41,544 nt of DNA, from assembly GCA_028688815.1 (NCBI GenBank), contig JAQTXJ010000012.1:1-41544 (forward strand). Direction: 5' to 3'. The position numbers were made by a program, and so were the translations under genes. Position 1 is the stretch's first letter, and each line of letters opens with the position of its first letter. Shown piece after piece: positions 1 through 8,064 of this stretch. The notes below the pieces were generated by a model that ran no database searches, was not told where the DNA came from, and saw only the letters and a list, made by a program, of their open reading frames with translations. Source of the DNA: a bacterium. Its GTDB lineage: Bacteria; Hydrothermota; UBA3073; JACQXS01; JAQTXJ01.

Positions 1-207
1 ACCCGGGAGATGTGTTACAAGTAAGAAAATCGGTAAAATAATCGTGCCGATAGGATCTATATGCGGGATAGGATTAAAAGTAAGCCTGCCTGCATCTCTT
101 GCAGTTGGGTCTCCTTTTTTTAGCGCTATAAATCCGTGAGCTATTTCGTGGACTATAACAGAAAAGAAAATAATTAGCAAATATAATACTTTTTCAGCAA
201 TTAACAT
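1..207 (-). CDS. Site-2 protease-like (M50) membrane metalloprotease, N-terminal part
   Basis: The minus strand from ATG at 207 encodes 69 residues and runs off the window edge, so the C-terminus is missing. The first 20 residues form a hydrophobic membrane segment. It is followed by HEIAHG (residues 20-25), the HExxH zinc site of peptidase family M50, and then by the family-typical stretch with DPTARDAGRLTFNP and the hydrophobic IDPIGTIILP. This combination is characteristic of small rhomboid-like site-2 proteases that cut substrates within the membrane. There is no in-frame start further upstream (a stop lies at 250-252) and no clear Shine-Dalgarno. The substrate cannot be inferred. The family is sure; the exact subgroup is not. 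Confidence 0.85.
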   Translation of the reverse strand, partial: MLIAEKVLYLLIIFFSVIVHEIAHGFIALKKGDPTARDAGRLTFNPIPHIDPIGTIILPIFLLVTHLPG

Positions 208-330
208 AAGGAACGAAATAACGCTACAACAGTAAAAATAATCTAAAGCCTAACTTTCTACAAAACAATTATCCAGACATCTTGCAAGCTATCTCGAATC
301 TTCCGCTTCGCTCCAGATAGAAATCCCTAA

Positions 331-345
331 TCCAGCATAGCTGGA
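331..345. repeat. Small intergenic hairpin
   Basis: TCCAGC-ATA-GCTGGA, a 6-3-6 inverted repeat in the 208-448 spacer. Closely related small hairpins occur elsewhere between genes in this window, for example TCCAGC-TTC-GCTGGA at 22620-22634. No gene is visible in 208-448. Confidence 0.6.
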
Positions 346-356
346 AAGGGCTTTCT

Positions 357-451
357 ATAAGTTAGACTAAGTTCCTGACGGAACAAACTCTAACTAGCCC
401 ATCAGAGATGGATAAGTTAGACTAAGTTCCTGACGGAACAAACTCTAACTA
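357..451. repeat. Two direct 40-bp repeats, 55-bp period
   Basis: Positions 357-396 and 412-451 are identical over 40 bp and are separated by 15 bp. Each copy is internally dyad-symmetric: GTTAGA pairs with TCTAAC at the ends, and GTTCC-TGAC-GGAAC forms an inner hairpin. The second copy supplies the TAG stop codon of the barrel gene at 449-1099. They may work as a tandem transcription end for that operon, although no U-tract follows. With only two copies they are not a CRISPR array. Confidence 0.8.
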
Positions 452-1099
452 ATAAGATAGAATATTCCCGAATTCTCTTAAAAAACTAACTTTAAAGAAT
501 AAACCGGACAAATTCATAGGAACCGTAAACCATTCGGGTGTTCCTGTGCTATCCTGTTTAGTTTCGTAATCTTTCGGCAAGTCCGGTAAATCTGCAGCTT
601 GTACATATTTATATCCCATAGAAAATTCTACTGCTAATCTTGGAGTTGGGATGAATTTAAGACTTGCTTTAACAACAGGTCCTGATATCATACCGGATAT
701 AGGTATAGTGCTGTCACTTGGTGGAGCCGGAACAGTATCAATAAAAGGACGGTTGTAAGATACGGTAGCCAGTTCGTATCCCCCATTAATATAAAAATAC
801 AATAATGCTGGTAAAAGATAAATCCTATATCCAAAAAGACCGTCTACGGATTTTATTTCCAGGCTTTGTTTCCCATCAGCTGATTTTCTGGCGGGAGCCC
901 ATGTACCATCTACAGAGACTAAAAATCTTTCCAGAAAACTTGAGCGGGCTTCTACTCCGATGGTGTAATTTGAGTGTATTCTAGATTCCCCCTTCTTTAC
1001 CAGCCATGTATTAAGTTCTTTCAGGGAAGCATTATAATAACCACCACTGAAGCCTATAGCTCCATTAAAGTTTAGTAAAAAAAGTAAAATGTTTGTCAT
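449..1099 (-). CDS. Outer-membrane beta-barrel protein, function unknown
   Basis: This is a 216-residue protein. Residues 1-20 form a hydrophobic signal-like segment, followed by alternating amphipathic strands with many aromatic and glycine residues, as in small porin-like barrels. The strand ending near the C-terminus (GLFFKVSFLREF) fits a closing beta-strand. I chose the ATG at 1099 because it overlaps the TGA of the upstream RnfB-like gene (ATGA, 1096-1099), which implies translational coupling, and because it places the hydrophobic segment at the N-terminus. A longer frame from a TTG at 1150 would lie inside the upstream gene. No specific family is recognised, and the link to the redox gene upstream is unexplained. 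Confidence 0.7.
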   Translation of the reverse strand: MTNILLFLLNFNGAIGFSGGYYNASLKELNTWLVKKGESRIHSNYTIGVEARSSFLERFLVSVDGTWAPARKSADGKQSLEIKSVDGLFGYRIYLLPALLYFYINGGYELATVSYNRPFIDTVPAPPSDSTIPISGMISGPVVKASLKFIPTPRLAVEFSMGYKYVQAADLPDLPKDYETKQDSTGTPEWFTVPMNLSGLFFKVSFLREFGNILSY

Positions 1100-2079
1100 G
1101 GCTCTACATACCCAAGTGAGAAAGCCATTGTGATTGCTTTTGGTTTGCAAGCTTTATAACACAGGCCGCAACCTATACATTTTTCAAGTATTACTTTATG
1201 TTGATTGTCTTGCAATCCGTCAATAGCTTTTGTTGGGCATACCTCCTTACATTTTTCACATCCTGTACAATTACTTCCGATTATAGCTTTGGGACGCGCT
1301 TTTAATTTATCAATTATAGCATGAGTTGAGCATTTGGCTATACATATTCCACAGTTTTTGCATAACTCAAATTCTATTTCCGCCCGTCCATTTTTAATTT
1401 CTATTGCCTTGTATGGGCAATTACGAACACATAAACCACAGGTAATACAACCTACTTTACAGACTAACTTTTTAATAAGATTGGATTCAGGAGAACTACA
1501 ACCTATATAAAGTTTCTGTTCTTTGGGTATAAGAGTAAGTATATTTCTCCGGCAAGTTTTTACGCATAATCCACATCCCGTGCACTTTTTCTCGTCTATA
1601 ACAGGTAATCCACTTTTTTCCATACTAATCGCGTTAAAAGTGCAAGTCTTAACACAATCTCCAAACCCAATACAACCATAAGTGCAGGATAGAGGCCCGG
1701 ATGATACGATATTAGCAGCATCGCATCTCATAATCCCGTGATATTCAAATCTTTGTAAAGTCTCTTGTTTCCCGCCTCCACATTGTAATGCGGCAACTTT
1801 ATGTTCAGACACTTCTATAGATAATATCTCTGATAGCTTTTGTGTAAGCTCATCACCTCCTACATGGCATTTCCCGATTTCTGTTTCATTTTTTACTAAT
1901 GCTTTGCCATATCCTTTACAATCTATAAATCCACAAGTGCCGCAATTCACTTTAGGCAGACAGTCCAGTATTTGAGATTCCTTTTCCGAGGCAAGTATGC
2001 TTAGTTTTGCATAAGCAATAGCCAGTATCGTTGAAAATACTGCCCCGAAACTACCAAGTATTAAAACACTTTGTAACAT
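1096..2079 (-). CDS. RnfB-like polyferredoxin
   Basis: The 327-residue protein has one N-terminal membrane helix (about 3-24). An RnfB-type 4Fe-4S domain follows with C46, C49, C54 and C71 (spacing C-x2-C-x4-C-x16-C). About six ferredoxin-type CxxCxxC clusters then run to the C-terminus (CTGCGLC, CITCGLC, CKNCGIC, CTGCEKC, CIGCGLC). In RnfABCDGE complexes RnfB passes electrons from ferredoxin into a membrane ion pump. Here no rnfA, C, D, E or G lies nearby. Instead it sits 29 nt after a cDPGS-like GTPase gene and is coupled to a barrel gene, so it is an orphan copy. It could belong to a pump encoded elsewhere or act as an independent ferredoxin-like carrier; the sequence does not decide. Confidence 0.85.
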   Translation of the reverse strand: MLQSVLILGSFGAVFSTILAIAYAKLSILASEKESQILDCLPKVNCGTCGFIDCKGYGKALVKNETEIGKCHVGGDELTQKLSEILSIEVSEHKVAALQCGGGKQETLQRFEYHGIMRCDAANIVSSGPLSCTYGCIGFGDCVKTCTFNAISMEKSGLPVIDEKKCTGCGLCVKTCRRNILTLIPKEQKLYIGCSSPESNLIKKLVCKVGCITCGLCVRNCPYKAIEIKNGRAEIEFELCKNCGICIAKCSTHAIIDKLKARPKAIIGSNCTGCEKCKEVCPTKAIDGLQDNQHKVILEKCIGCGLCYKACKPKAITMAFSLGYVEP

Positions 2080-2108
2080 ATTTTATTTTTCCAATCCGCC
2101 GATAGCCT

Positions 2109-3425
2109 TTAGGGCTTACTAAAATGTTTTTTTAGTAATTCTTCTAAATCAGGCTTTGTTGTTTCTTTTAACTCGTACTTTACTCTAATTCCAGGTTTGT
2201 TTATATCTATAAACCGTAACAAATCTATAGGAGTAGCAATTACAACAATATCGCAAGGAGTATTGTTTATAACGGTCTTAAGTTCATCTATTTGTTTGGC
2301 GCTATATCCCATAGCAGGCAACACTGCTCCGGTAGTGGTATATTTTTTATAAGTTTCCAGTATGGAACCTATTGCATAAGGTCTTGGGTCTACTATTTTT
2401 TTCGCCCCAAATCTCTTTGCTGCCACAAATCCTGCCCCGTATGCCATTCCTCCATGCGTAAGTGTTGGGCCGTCTTCAACTATGAGGACGGTTTTATTTT
2501 TTATTAAAGAGGGATTATCCATAGTTACAGGAGATTCTGCTTCAATTATTGTTGCCCCGGGATTCGTTTCTTTGATATTTGCTTTTACTTTATCTATGGA
2601 TGCTTTATCCGCACTGTCAATTTTATTTATTACAATTATATCGGCCATACGTAAACAAGTTTCTCCGGGGTGATAAAGAACTTCATGTCCTGCCCGCAAC
2701 GGGTCTACTATCGTTACCATAAGGTCTGGTTTGTAAAATGGGAAATCGTTATTGCCGCCATCCCATATTATAACATCTGCTTCTTTTTCTGCTTGTTCAA
2801 GTATTTTACCGTAATCTACTCCTGCATATACAATTATATTTCTGTCTATAAGGGGTTCATATTCTTCCATCTCTTCAATAGTACAGACTTTAAGGTCATC
2901 ATAGTTTTCAAATCTCTGAACTATCTGGTTATTGAGGTCTGCATCATAAGGCATAGGATGACGTATTACGACGATTTTTTTATTTAATGAGAGCAAAACA
3001 TCTGCTATTCTCCGTGTAGTTTGTGATTTCCCACATCCTGTGCGAACAGCTCCTGTCGCTATAAGAGGCTTGGAAGACTTTATCATTGTATCTTTAGGCC
3101 CAAGTAGTCTGAAATCCGCCCCGCATGCTAATACAATAGAAGCTTTGTGCATAACATATTCGTGAGGAACATCGGAATATGCAAACACTACGGAATCCAC
3201 ATCGTATTTTTTTATAAGTTCTACCAACTTATTTTCACTATAAATAGGTATACCTAATGGGTATAAATCGCCACAAAGTTCTTTCGGGTAAGTCCTGTCT
3301 TCAATGTCAGGAATTTGTGTTGCAGTAAAACATACTACTTCATAAAATGGGTTATTGCGAAAATAAGTGTTAAAATTGTGAAAATCCCTACCCGCAGCAC
3401 CCATAATCAAAACTTTCTTACGCAT
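2109..3425 (-). CDS. Cyclic 2,3-diphosphoglycerate synthetase-like P-loop GTPase
   Basis: The 438-residue protein begins with a Rossmann-like strand and the motif MGAAGRDFHNFN, which is highly characteristic of the family annotated as cyclic 2,3-diphosphoglycerate synthetase or GTPase. A P-loop GAVRTGCGKS lies at residues 125-134, WDGGNND is near the middle, and NKID (GTPase specificity-like) follows. The archaeal founder makes cyclic 2,3-diphosphoglycerate from 2,3-DPG and ATP, but the bacterial members are common and uncharacterised, so that reaction should not be assumed. A good Shine-Dalgarno (GAGGT) precedes the ATG at 3425, and a sigma-70 type promoter lies at 3482-3509. It is the first gene of an operon with the RnfB-like gene and the barrel gene. 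Confidence 0.85.
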   Translation of the reverse strand: MRKKVLIMGAAGRDFHNFNTYFRNNPFYEVVCFTATQIPDIEDRTYPKELCGDLYPLGIPIYSENKLVELIKKYDVDSVVFAYSDVPHEYVMHKASIVLACGADFRLLGPKDTMIKSSKPLIATGAVRTGCGKSQTTRRIADVLLSLNKKIVVIRHPMPYDADLNNQIVQRFENYDDLKVCTIEEMEEYEPLIDRNIIVYAGVDYGKILEQAEKEADVIIWDGGNNDFPFYKPDLMVTIVDPLRAGHEVLYHPGETCLRMADIIVINKIDSADKASIDKVKANIKETNPGATIIEAESPVTMDNPSLIKNKTVLIVEDGPTLTHGGMAYGAGFVAAKRFGAKKIVDPRPYAIGSILETYKKYTTTGAVLPAMGYSAKQIDELKTVINNTPCDIVVIATPIDLLRFIDINKPGIRVKYELKETTKPDLEELLKKHFSKP

Positions 3426-3481
3426 AGTACCTCGCTAATCCCTTAAAATAAGGCGTTGTTTATTTCTTTTTATATTTGTGT

Positions 3482-3509
3482 ATGATATTAAATCTTATCT
3501 TATTGTCAA
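3482..3509 (-). promoter_or_regulatory. Sigma-70 type promoter for the 3425-449 operon
   Basis: On the minus strand, TTGACA (3504-3509) is followed after 16 nt by TATCAT (3482-3487). The leader is about 50 nt and includes the Shine-Dalgarno of the GTPase gene. Confidence 0.6.
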
Positions 3510-3618
3510 GATTAAAATGGATAATAGAAAAACATAATTAGTTTTTCTTAAAATTACTTACAAATAGACAAGAAGTATATAATAAAATCGTTTTTAAAGA
3601 TATAAGAAAAATAAAAAC

Positions 3619-3649
3619 TTGACTTATAAAAATTATTATATTTTATTAT
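3619..3649 (+). promoter_or_regulatory. Possible promoter of the lapAB-like pair
   Basis: TTGACT (3619-3624) is followed after 19 nt by TATTAT (3644-3649); a closer -10 match, TATACT at 3647-3652, is 22 nt away. Spacing is longer than ideal. The Shine-Dalgarno TAGGAGGG lies at 3671-3678. Confidence 0.4.
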
Positions 3650-3683
3650 ACTATTAGTATGATGGAATTTTAGGAGGGAAAAA

Positions 3684-3998
3684 ATGTATCTTTTTGCAAT
3701 TATAGTTATATTTATAATTGGGATATTCGGGATTATTTTTGGCGCCCAAAATACAGCAGTAGTAACGGTTAAGTTGTTTAGCGCTAGTTATAGCATACCT
3801 CTTATATCTGTTATAATTGTATCTTTTTGTGCCGGTGCAGTTCTTGCTTTTATACTTGCAATTATAGATGAAATAAGATTAAGAGGGAAAATAGGTAAAC
3901 AGCAAAAAGAAATGGAACACCTGAAAAAAGAACTCGGAACATTAAAAATTACAAGTGTTGTTGAAGAAGAGGATACCGATTTATCTGAGGGTAAATAG
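3684..3998 (+). CDS. LapA-domain (DUF1049) inner-membrane protein
   Basis: At 104 residues this is the usual length for LapA. Two membrane helices (about 2-22 and 36-60) flank the family-typical segment with NTAVVTVKLF. A charged coiled-coil tail (about 65-88) and an acidic end follow. In Enterobacteria LapA works with LapB to couple lipopolysaccharide assembly to FtsH-dependent turnover of LpxC. The next gene, 10 nt downstream, is a LapB-like TPR protein, which supports the pairing. A strong Shine-Dalgarno (AGGAGGG) lies 5-6 nt before the ATG. Whether this organism makes lipopolysaccharide cannot be judged from the window. Confidence 0.75.
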   Translation: MYLFAIIVIFIIGIFGIIFGAQNTAVVTVKLFSASYSIPLISVIIVSFCAGAVLAFILAIIDEIRLRGKIGKQQKEMEHLKKELGTLKITSVVEEEDTDLSEGK

Positions 3999-4008
3999 GA
4001 AATAAAAG

Positions 4009-5040
4009 ATGAGAAAAATAACCAATATTGAAAAAATTCTGTTTACTCAAACTTCTGAAGAGGAAGAAAAAATATTAAAAGAAATTATACAGGTGGATCC
4101 GACAAATGTTATTGCCTGTATAAGATTGGGCAATCTGCTAAGAGAGCGAGGGGATTATACCGATGCATTAAAATTACATAAGAGTTTGCTTGTTGAGCCT
4201 GTAGCAGAATTTAAAAAAGAAATTTATGTAAGTATGATAAAAGATTGCATAAGGGCAAAAAAAGATAAACTTGCCGTGCCTTTTGTAAAAGAACTTCAAA
4301 AAATAGCTTCTAAAGATTGCAGTGTTCTTGAGTTTTTATATAAATTCTATGAAGAGTTTTCATACTGGGATGAAGCTATAGAATTAAAAAAAAGGATTCT
4401 TGCCCTTAAGGGTAAAACGGATAATGGTAGTCTCGCAATTTTATATGCAATATGGGGAAATTCTTTGATAGAAGCGGGAGATACAGAAAGAGGAATAAAA
4501 CATTTTAAAGAAGCATTGGTTTTAGATAAATTGTGTTTGCCTGCTTTGTTGTTGCTGGGAGATTTTTATTATGAAAGTGGGGAAGAAGAAAAAGGAATTG
4601 AACTCTGGCAGCAGGTTGTTGAAAATTTGCCTGCTTACGCTTTTGTTGCTTTTGAAAGACTTGAAAAAGCTTATTATGTAGGACATAATTATTCTAATCT
4701 TCTCTCATCATATACTTCTTTTTTGAAACATCATCCCGACAACGTTCATGTGCTGGTAAGGCTTGCCGAAATTTATGAAAAAATGGGTGAGGATGAAGAA
4801 GCAATTGATTTACTTGAAAGAGCAGGAGAAGTTAGCCCTTCAAATTTGCTTATTATGAAAACTTTATTTAAGTTCTATTATAATAATAATAGGTATGAAG
4901 ATATGTTTAAAAAAGGAACTGAATTGTTTTCACTTTCATCCCCTCAATATAAAGATTTTAAATGTTGTAAATGTGGAATGCAGTTCACAAAGTTTGATTT
5001 CAGGTGTAGTAATTGTAAAAACTGGCTTACAATAAAGTAA
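4009..5040 (+). CDS. LapB-like TPR protein with C-terminal rubredoxin-type zinc ribbon
   Basis: The 343-residue protein consists of tetratricopeptide repeats from about residue 15 to 305 (for example DPTNVIACIRLGNLLRERGDY and HPDNVHVLVRLAEIYEKMG). It ends in a small metal-binding knuckle with C319/C322 and C333/C336. TPRs followed by a rubredoxin-like knuckle is the LapB (YciM) architecture, and the LapA-like partner lies directly upstream. Unlike E. coli LapB it has no N-terminal membrane helix: the protein starts MRKITNIEKILFTQ. It must therefore be tethered through LapA or be soluble. It is a translationally close pair (10 nt gap) with weak SD GGA. Confidence 0.75.
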   Translation: MRKITNIEKILFTQTSEEEEKILKEIIQVDPTNVIACIRLGNLLRERGDYTDALKLHKSLLVEPVAEFKKEIYVSMIKDCIRAKKDKLAVPFVKELQKIASKDCSVLEFLYKFYEEFSYWDEAIELKKRILALKGKTDNGSLAILYAIWGNSLIEAGDTERGIKHFKEALVLDKLCLPALLLLGDFYYESGEEEKGIELWQQVVENLPAYAFVAFERLEKAYYVGHNYSNLLSSYTSFLKHHPDNVHVLVRLAEIYEKMGEDEEAIDLLERAGEVSPSNLLIMKTLFKFYYNNNRYEDMFKKGTELFSLSSPQYKDFKCCKCGMQFTKFDFRCSNCKNWLTIK

Positions 5041-5122
5041 TTTGCTTATTTATCTTCCCAATCTGCAATTTTCTGTTTTTAATTTTTAGTATTCCCATTT
5101 TAACATTCAGGTAATAGTAAAT

Positions 5123-5152
5123 TACGGACTAAAACCCAGGAGAATGTCCGTA
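5123..5152. other. Hairpin between convergent genes
   Basis: TACGGAC and GTCCGTA form a 7-bp perfect stem around a 16-nt loop in the 243-nt spacer between the LapB-like gene and pilQ. There is no U-tract. It may end transcription or belong to a small RNA; nothing else is visible in this spacer. Confidence 0.35.
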
Positions 5153-5283
5153 TATCTCTGTTCTAAAGGTACAGGGGAAGTTAAAAACTAACCAATTATG
5201 TAAGTGTAGTTTAAATTTAAAATGATTGTATAATAAACGAGGCTATTGAATTTTAGAGAAAAACTAACTCTTAATTATTCAGA

Positions 5284-6504
5284 TTATTTTTTCTCTATAG
5301 GAATTATGGTTGGCGTAACAAAGATTATGAGATCAGTTGTGTTTTTGGAATCAGCTACGGATTTAAATAATCTACCTAATAATGGGATTCTGCATAAAAA
5401 AGGAACACCTGAAACTATTTTTCCCGTTTTCTCTTTTATTATTCCACCGATGACCGCAGTTTGATTGTTGTTTACCATAAGAGTCGTTTTTGCTTCCTGG
5501 GCGAGAATAATAATACCTTGGTCGGATGTAGCTTCTGAAGATATATCCGATACTTCAGGATGAAGTTCTAGAACTATCTGATTATCCGGGTTTATATGTG
5601 GGGTTACTGTAAATTTCAATGCTACATCATAAAATTCTATAAGTTTATTTCCTGCACGGTCAAGTGTAATTATAGGTATTTTTTTACCTGAAAGTATCAT
5701 TGCTTCTTCATTGTCCATTACTGCTATTTTAGGTTGAGAAAGAATATGTGCTTTATCTTGCGTTTCAAGCATTGTAATTAGAGCCCCAATACTTAAATCT
5801 TTTAGCATAGTGCCAAATGTAACCTGTCCTGCCAAAGGAGTAAGTGCTTTAACTTCTCCCGCTAGGGAAGAATTTATATCACCTGTAGGTATTATTCCTC
5901 CCGTTTTCCATGCAATTCCCATTTGGTCTACGATTTTATGGTCTATTTCGACTATTTTAGCCTCGATCATTACTTGTGGAGTAGGAATATCGACTTCATT
6001 TATAAGTTTCTCGGCGCGGTATATGGCTTCCGGGACATCCGTGATAATCAACGAATTGCTGCGTTCATCGGTCTTAGCTTTACCTCGCTCGGTTAACATC
6101 GAAGATATAGAGCTTTCTATTTTTGAAGCTTTTGCATATTTTACTCTTAAAATTCTTGTTTCAAGCCCCATAATTTCTCTTTGGTTTTTACTTTCTTCCA
6201 TAGTCATAACGCCGATAATATCTTTATCTTCAACTGCCGTTAGACCGTGGACTCTCAAAACAGTCTGGAATGCTCTATCCCAGGGAACACCTGCAAGTTG
6301 TATGGTTATTGTCCCGGCTACTTTTTCCGATGCTACAATGTTTACGTTTCCAAGTCTGGAAAAAGTTCTTAAAACCGTTCTTATATCTGCATTTTCAAAA
6401 GATAGGGAAACTAAAGTTTGTCTTTCCGCCGCATAAATTTTATTTCCTGCTATAGTAAGTAATGTTAAAGTTAATCCTAGTATACAAATTTTTATTATCT
6501 TCAC
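5284..6504 (-). CDS. pilQ: Type IV pilus secretin PilQ, short form without AMIN domain
   Basis: The 406-residue protein has a signal peptide (about 1-25). An N0/STN domain follows (about 33-85, with SLSFENADIRTVLRTF), then an N1 domain (about 115-185, NSLIITDVPEAI) and the secretin channel domain (about 190-402). The diagnostic motif VPFLCRIPLLGRLF is near the end, with Cys replacing the usual Gly. PilQ is normally 600-700 residues because AMIN domains precede N0; here the AMIN domain is on the neighbouring PilP-like protein. The start is GTG at 6504, overlapping the TGA of the upstream gene (GTGA), with a strong Shine-Dalgarno AGGAGG. It forms the outer-membrane pore for pilus extrusion or DNA uptake. 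Confidence 0.88.
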   Translation of the reverse strand: MKIIKICILGLTLTLLTIAGNKIYAAERQTLVSLSFENADIRTVLRTFSRLGNVNIVASEKVAGTITIQLAGVPWDRAFQTVLRVHGLTAVEDKDIIGVMTMEESKNQREIMGLETRILRVKYAKASKIESSISSMLTERGKAKTDERSNSLIITDVPEAIYRAEKLINEVDIPTPQVMIEAKIVEIDHKIVDQMGIAWKTGGIIPTGDINSSLAGEVKALTPLAGQVTFGTMLKDLSIGALITMLETQDKAHILSQPKIAVMDNEEAMILSGKKIPIITLDRAGNKLIEFYDVALKFTVTPHINPDNQIVLELHPEVSDISSEATSDQGIIILAQEAKTTLMVNNNQTAVIGGIIKEKTGKIVSGVPFLCRIPLLGRLFKSVADSKNTTDLIIFVTPTIIPIEKK

Positions 6505-7376
6505 TTTTCCTCCTTATCGCTTCTTTCTTCTTTAGGTAGTAATTTTAGTGTTATTCTTTTTACGCCTCCGAACCCGTGTAAAGCAAAAACTACATTATCT
6601 TTTTCTATTTTTTCCACTTTACCATTCCAGACTTTATCTCCTTCGGATAAGATATAGCCTTTTCCATTGGGATCTTGTGCCAGAGCGTATCGACTGTTAG
6701 GACTCCACATTATACCGACAATTATCGCGACACTTACATCAAGCAGACTATCACTGTGACCTTCTACTCCAAGCCATGGTCTGAACGGGTCTCTTTTCCC
6801 CCTGGAATTATAGAAAAAAGTTTCTTTTTTGGGAGCGGTAGTGTCTTTCATAACTATTGTGTCTGTGTCTGCCTCATTGACAATGGGAATAGAATCTGTT
6901 AATTCGTTTTTCATAGTAGTTATAGGAACTTCAGATGGTATGTTTACTGCTTCTTCTTCGGGGATATTTGGCGTAGAAACATTTGGTGTAGAGGCAGAAG
7001 GACTTTTTGCAAATTTAATTTCCAACCTGTTTTCTTCATAAGTTGTTAGATATTCTATTGGCCGTGAAAGGTCTATTACCACTCTTGTAACAGGTGTGGG
7101 TAGAGGCTTGTATTGACTGGATCTAACTGAAACAAGAGGAAAATCAACTAAATTAAATTCTTCTTTTGCTCTTAATTTTGAGGTTGCATTTTCAAAGTCT
7201 ATTACTATACGTTCCGGATTATGAAGGGAAATAGTTTTATAATTATATGCATCCGTAAAAATAACTATTTTTGCTTCCGAAGCGTCATCCTGAAATTTTA
7301 CTTTATCTACGGTTGCGCCATTTAAACCGGCGATAATAATTATCGGAAGAGTTATTATAAAAAATAATTTTTTCAT
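6501..7376 (-). CDS. pilP: AMIN-PilP fusion protein
   Basis: The 291-residue protein has an N-terminal signal or anchor (about 3-20). An AMIN domain follows (about 22-128; VDKVKFQDDASEAKIVIFTD and RVVIDLSRPIEY), then a low-complexity Pro/Thr/Ser linker (about 129-190), and a PilP domain (about 193-285) that begins with the family hallmark RGKRDPFRP. PilP is the inner-membrane-linked lipoprotein that contacts the PilQ periplasmic domains, while AMIN binds peptidoglycan and usually belongs to PilQ. The fusion moves the AMIN domain from secretin to PilP. No lipobox cysteine is seen. It overlaps pilQ by 4 nt and follows pilO by 13 nt. Confidence 0.8.
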   Translation of the reverse strand: MKKLFFIITLPIIIIAGLNGATVDKVKFQDDASEAKIVIFTDAYNYKTISLHNPERIVIDFENATSKLRAKEEFNLVDFPLVSVRSSQYKPLPTPVTRVVIDLSRPIEYLTTYEENRLEIKFAKSPSASTPNVSTPNIPEEEAVNIPSEVPITTMKNELTDSIPIVNEADTDTIVMKDTTAPKKETFFYNSRGKRDPFRPWLGVEGHSDSLLDVSVAIIVGIMWSPNSRYALAQDPNGKGYILSEGDKVWNGKVEKIEKDNVVFALHGFGGVKRITLKLLPKEERSDKEEK

Positions 7377-7389
7377 TGCCTAACTAATG

Positions 7390-7971
7390 TCATTTTTTCT
7401 TTGTTGTTTTTGATGAATCAACGAAAGGTGAACTTGCCGGAAGTGTATATGCAGTAGCTATGAAATCTACTTCTGTATACTTTTCTGCTTTTTTATTGGT
7501 GTTTAATTTGAATTTACTAACATTTACGAGTCTTTCTAATGCCGTTATTTTTGATAAAAAATAACCTAATTCGTGATAAGTGCAGTTTATTTTAATTTGA
7601 ACCGGATTTTCTTTGTAAAAATTTGTTTGTTGCCCCCCTGTAAGTGGTTTGAACAACAAGAACTGAACATTACTAAGTCTTCCTGCTTCAGCTATCCCTC
7701 TAAGCAGATAAGGCATTTCTTCTTCGCTGGGCAGGCATTTTGCGAGCAAATTCCATTGATTTGTCATAGAATCTACAGCTATACGTACACTTTTATATCT
7801 ATTTACATAGCCTTTTGAAGTGTCTAATAATTTCGACACCTCCGAGTGTTTTTTATTGAGTTTGGTTATAGATGCGGATTTAGGCTTAAATAAAAAATTA
7901 ACGAATAAAAATACAAGAAGAACAACAAGCAAACAGGATAATAATAATTTTTTCTTTACATCATTTGTCAT
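7390..7971 (-). CDS. pilO: Type IV pilus assembly protein PilO
   Basis: The 193-residue protein has a short cytoplasmic N-terminus and one membrane helix (about 9-27). A coiled-coil region follows (about 35-75) with a ferredoxin-like periplasmic domain (LLRGIAEAGRLSNVQFLLFKP and the later strand INCTYHELGYFLSKI), the PilO pattern. PilO dimerises with PilN and holds PilP. It is the first gene of the pilO-pilP-pilQ unit: pilM and pilN, which normally precede it, are absent, and the next gene upstream is an unrelated secreted protein. The predicted -10 box ends only 10 nt before the ATG and there is no Shine-Dalgarno, so the mRNA may be almost leaderless. Confidence 0.8.
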   Translation of the reverse strand: MTNDVKKKLLLSCLLVVLLVFLFVNFLFKPKSASITKLNKKHSEVSKLLDTSKGYVNRYKSVRIAVDSMTNQWNLLAKCLPSEEEMPYLLRGIAEAGRLSNVQFLLFKPLTGGQQTNFYKENPVQIKINCTYHELGYFLSKITALERLVNVSKFKLNTNKKAEKYTEVDFIATAYTLPASSPFVDSSKTTKKK

Positions 7972-7981
7972 TGTAGGTAAT

Positions 7982-8010
7982 AATTTATTTTAAATATAAC
8001 CTGTTGTCAA
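7982..8010 (-). promoter_or_regulatory. Promoter of pilOPQ
   Basis: On the minus strand, TTGACA (8005-8010) is followed after 17 nt by TAAATT (7982-7987). The predicted start of transcription is about 4 nt before the pilO ATG. Confidence 0.6.
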
Positions 8011-8064
8011 GCATATTTTTTATTTATATTGTAAATTGAAAATATTGTTCCTGTAAAGATTATT

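Noticed and set aside
1100-1150. TTG-started N-terminal extension of the barrel gene
   Set aside because: It lies entirely within the RnfB-like gene and precedes the signal-like segment; the ATGA start at 1099 fits better.
2109-3425. Firm assignment as cyclic 2,3-diphosphoglycerate synthetase
   Set aside because: The reaction was shown for an archaeal member; bacterial homologues are uncharacterised and the context here is redox-related.
5123-5152. Riboswitch between the LapB-like gene and pilQ
   Set aside because: Only one simple hairpin is visible, it lies downstream of both convergent genes, and it matches no riboswitch I recognise.
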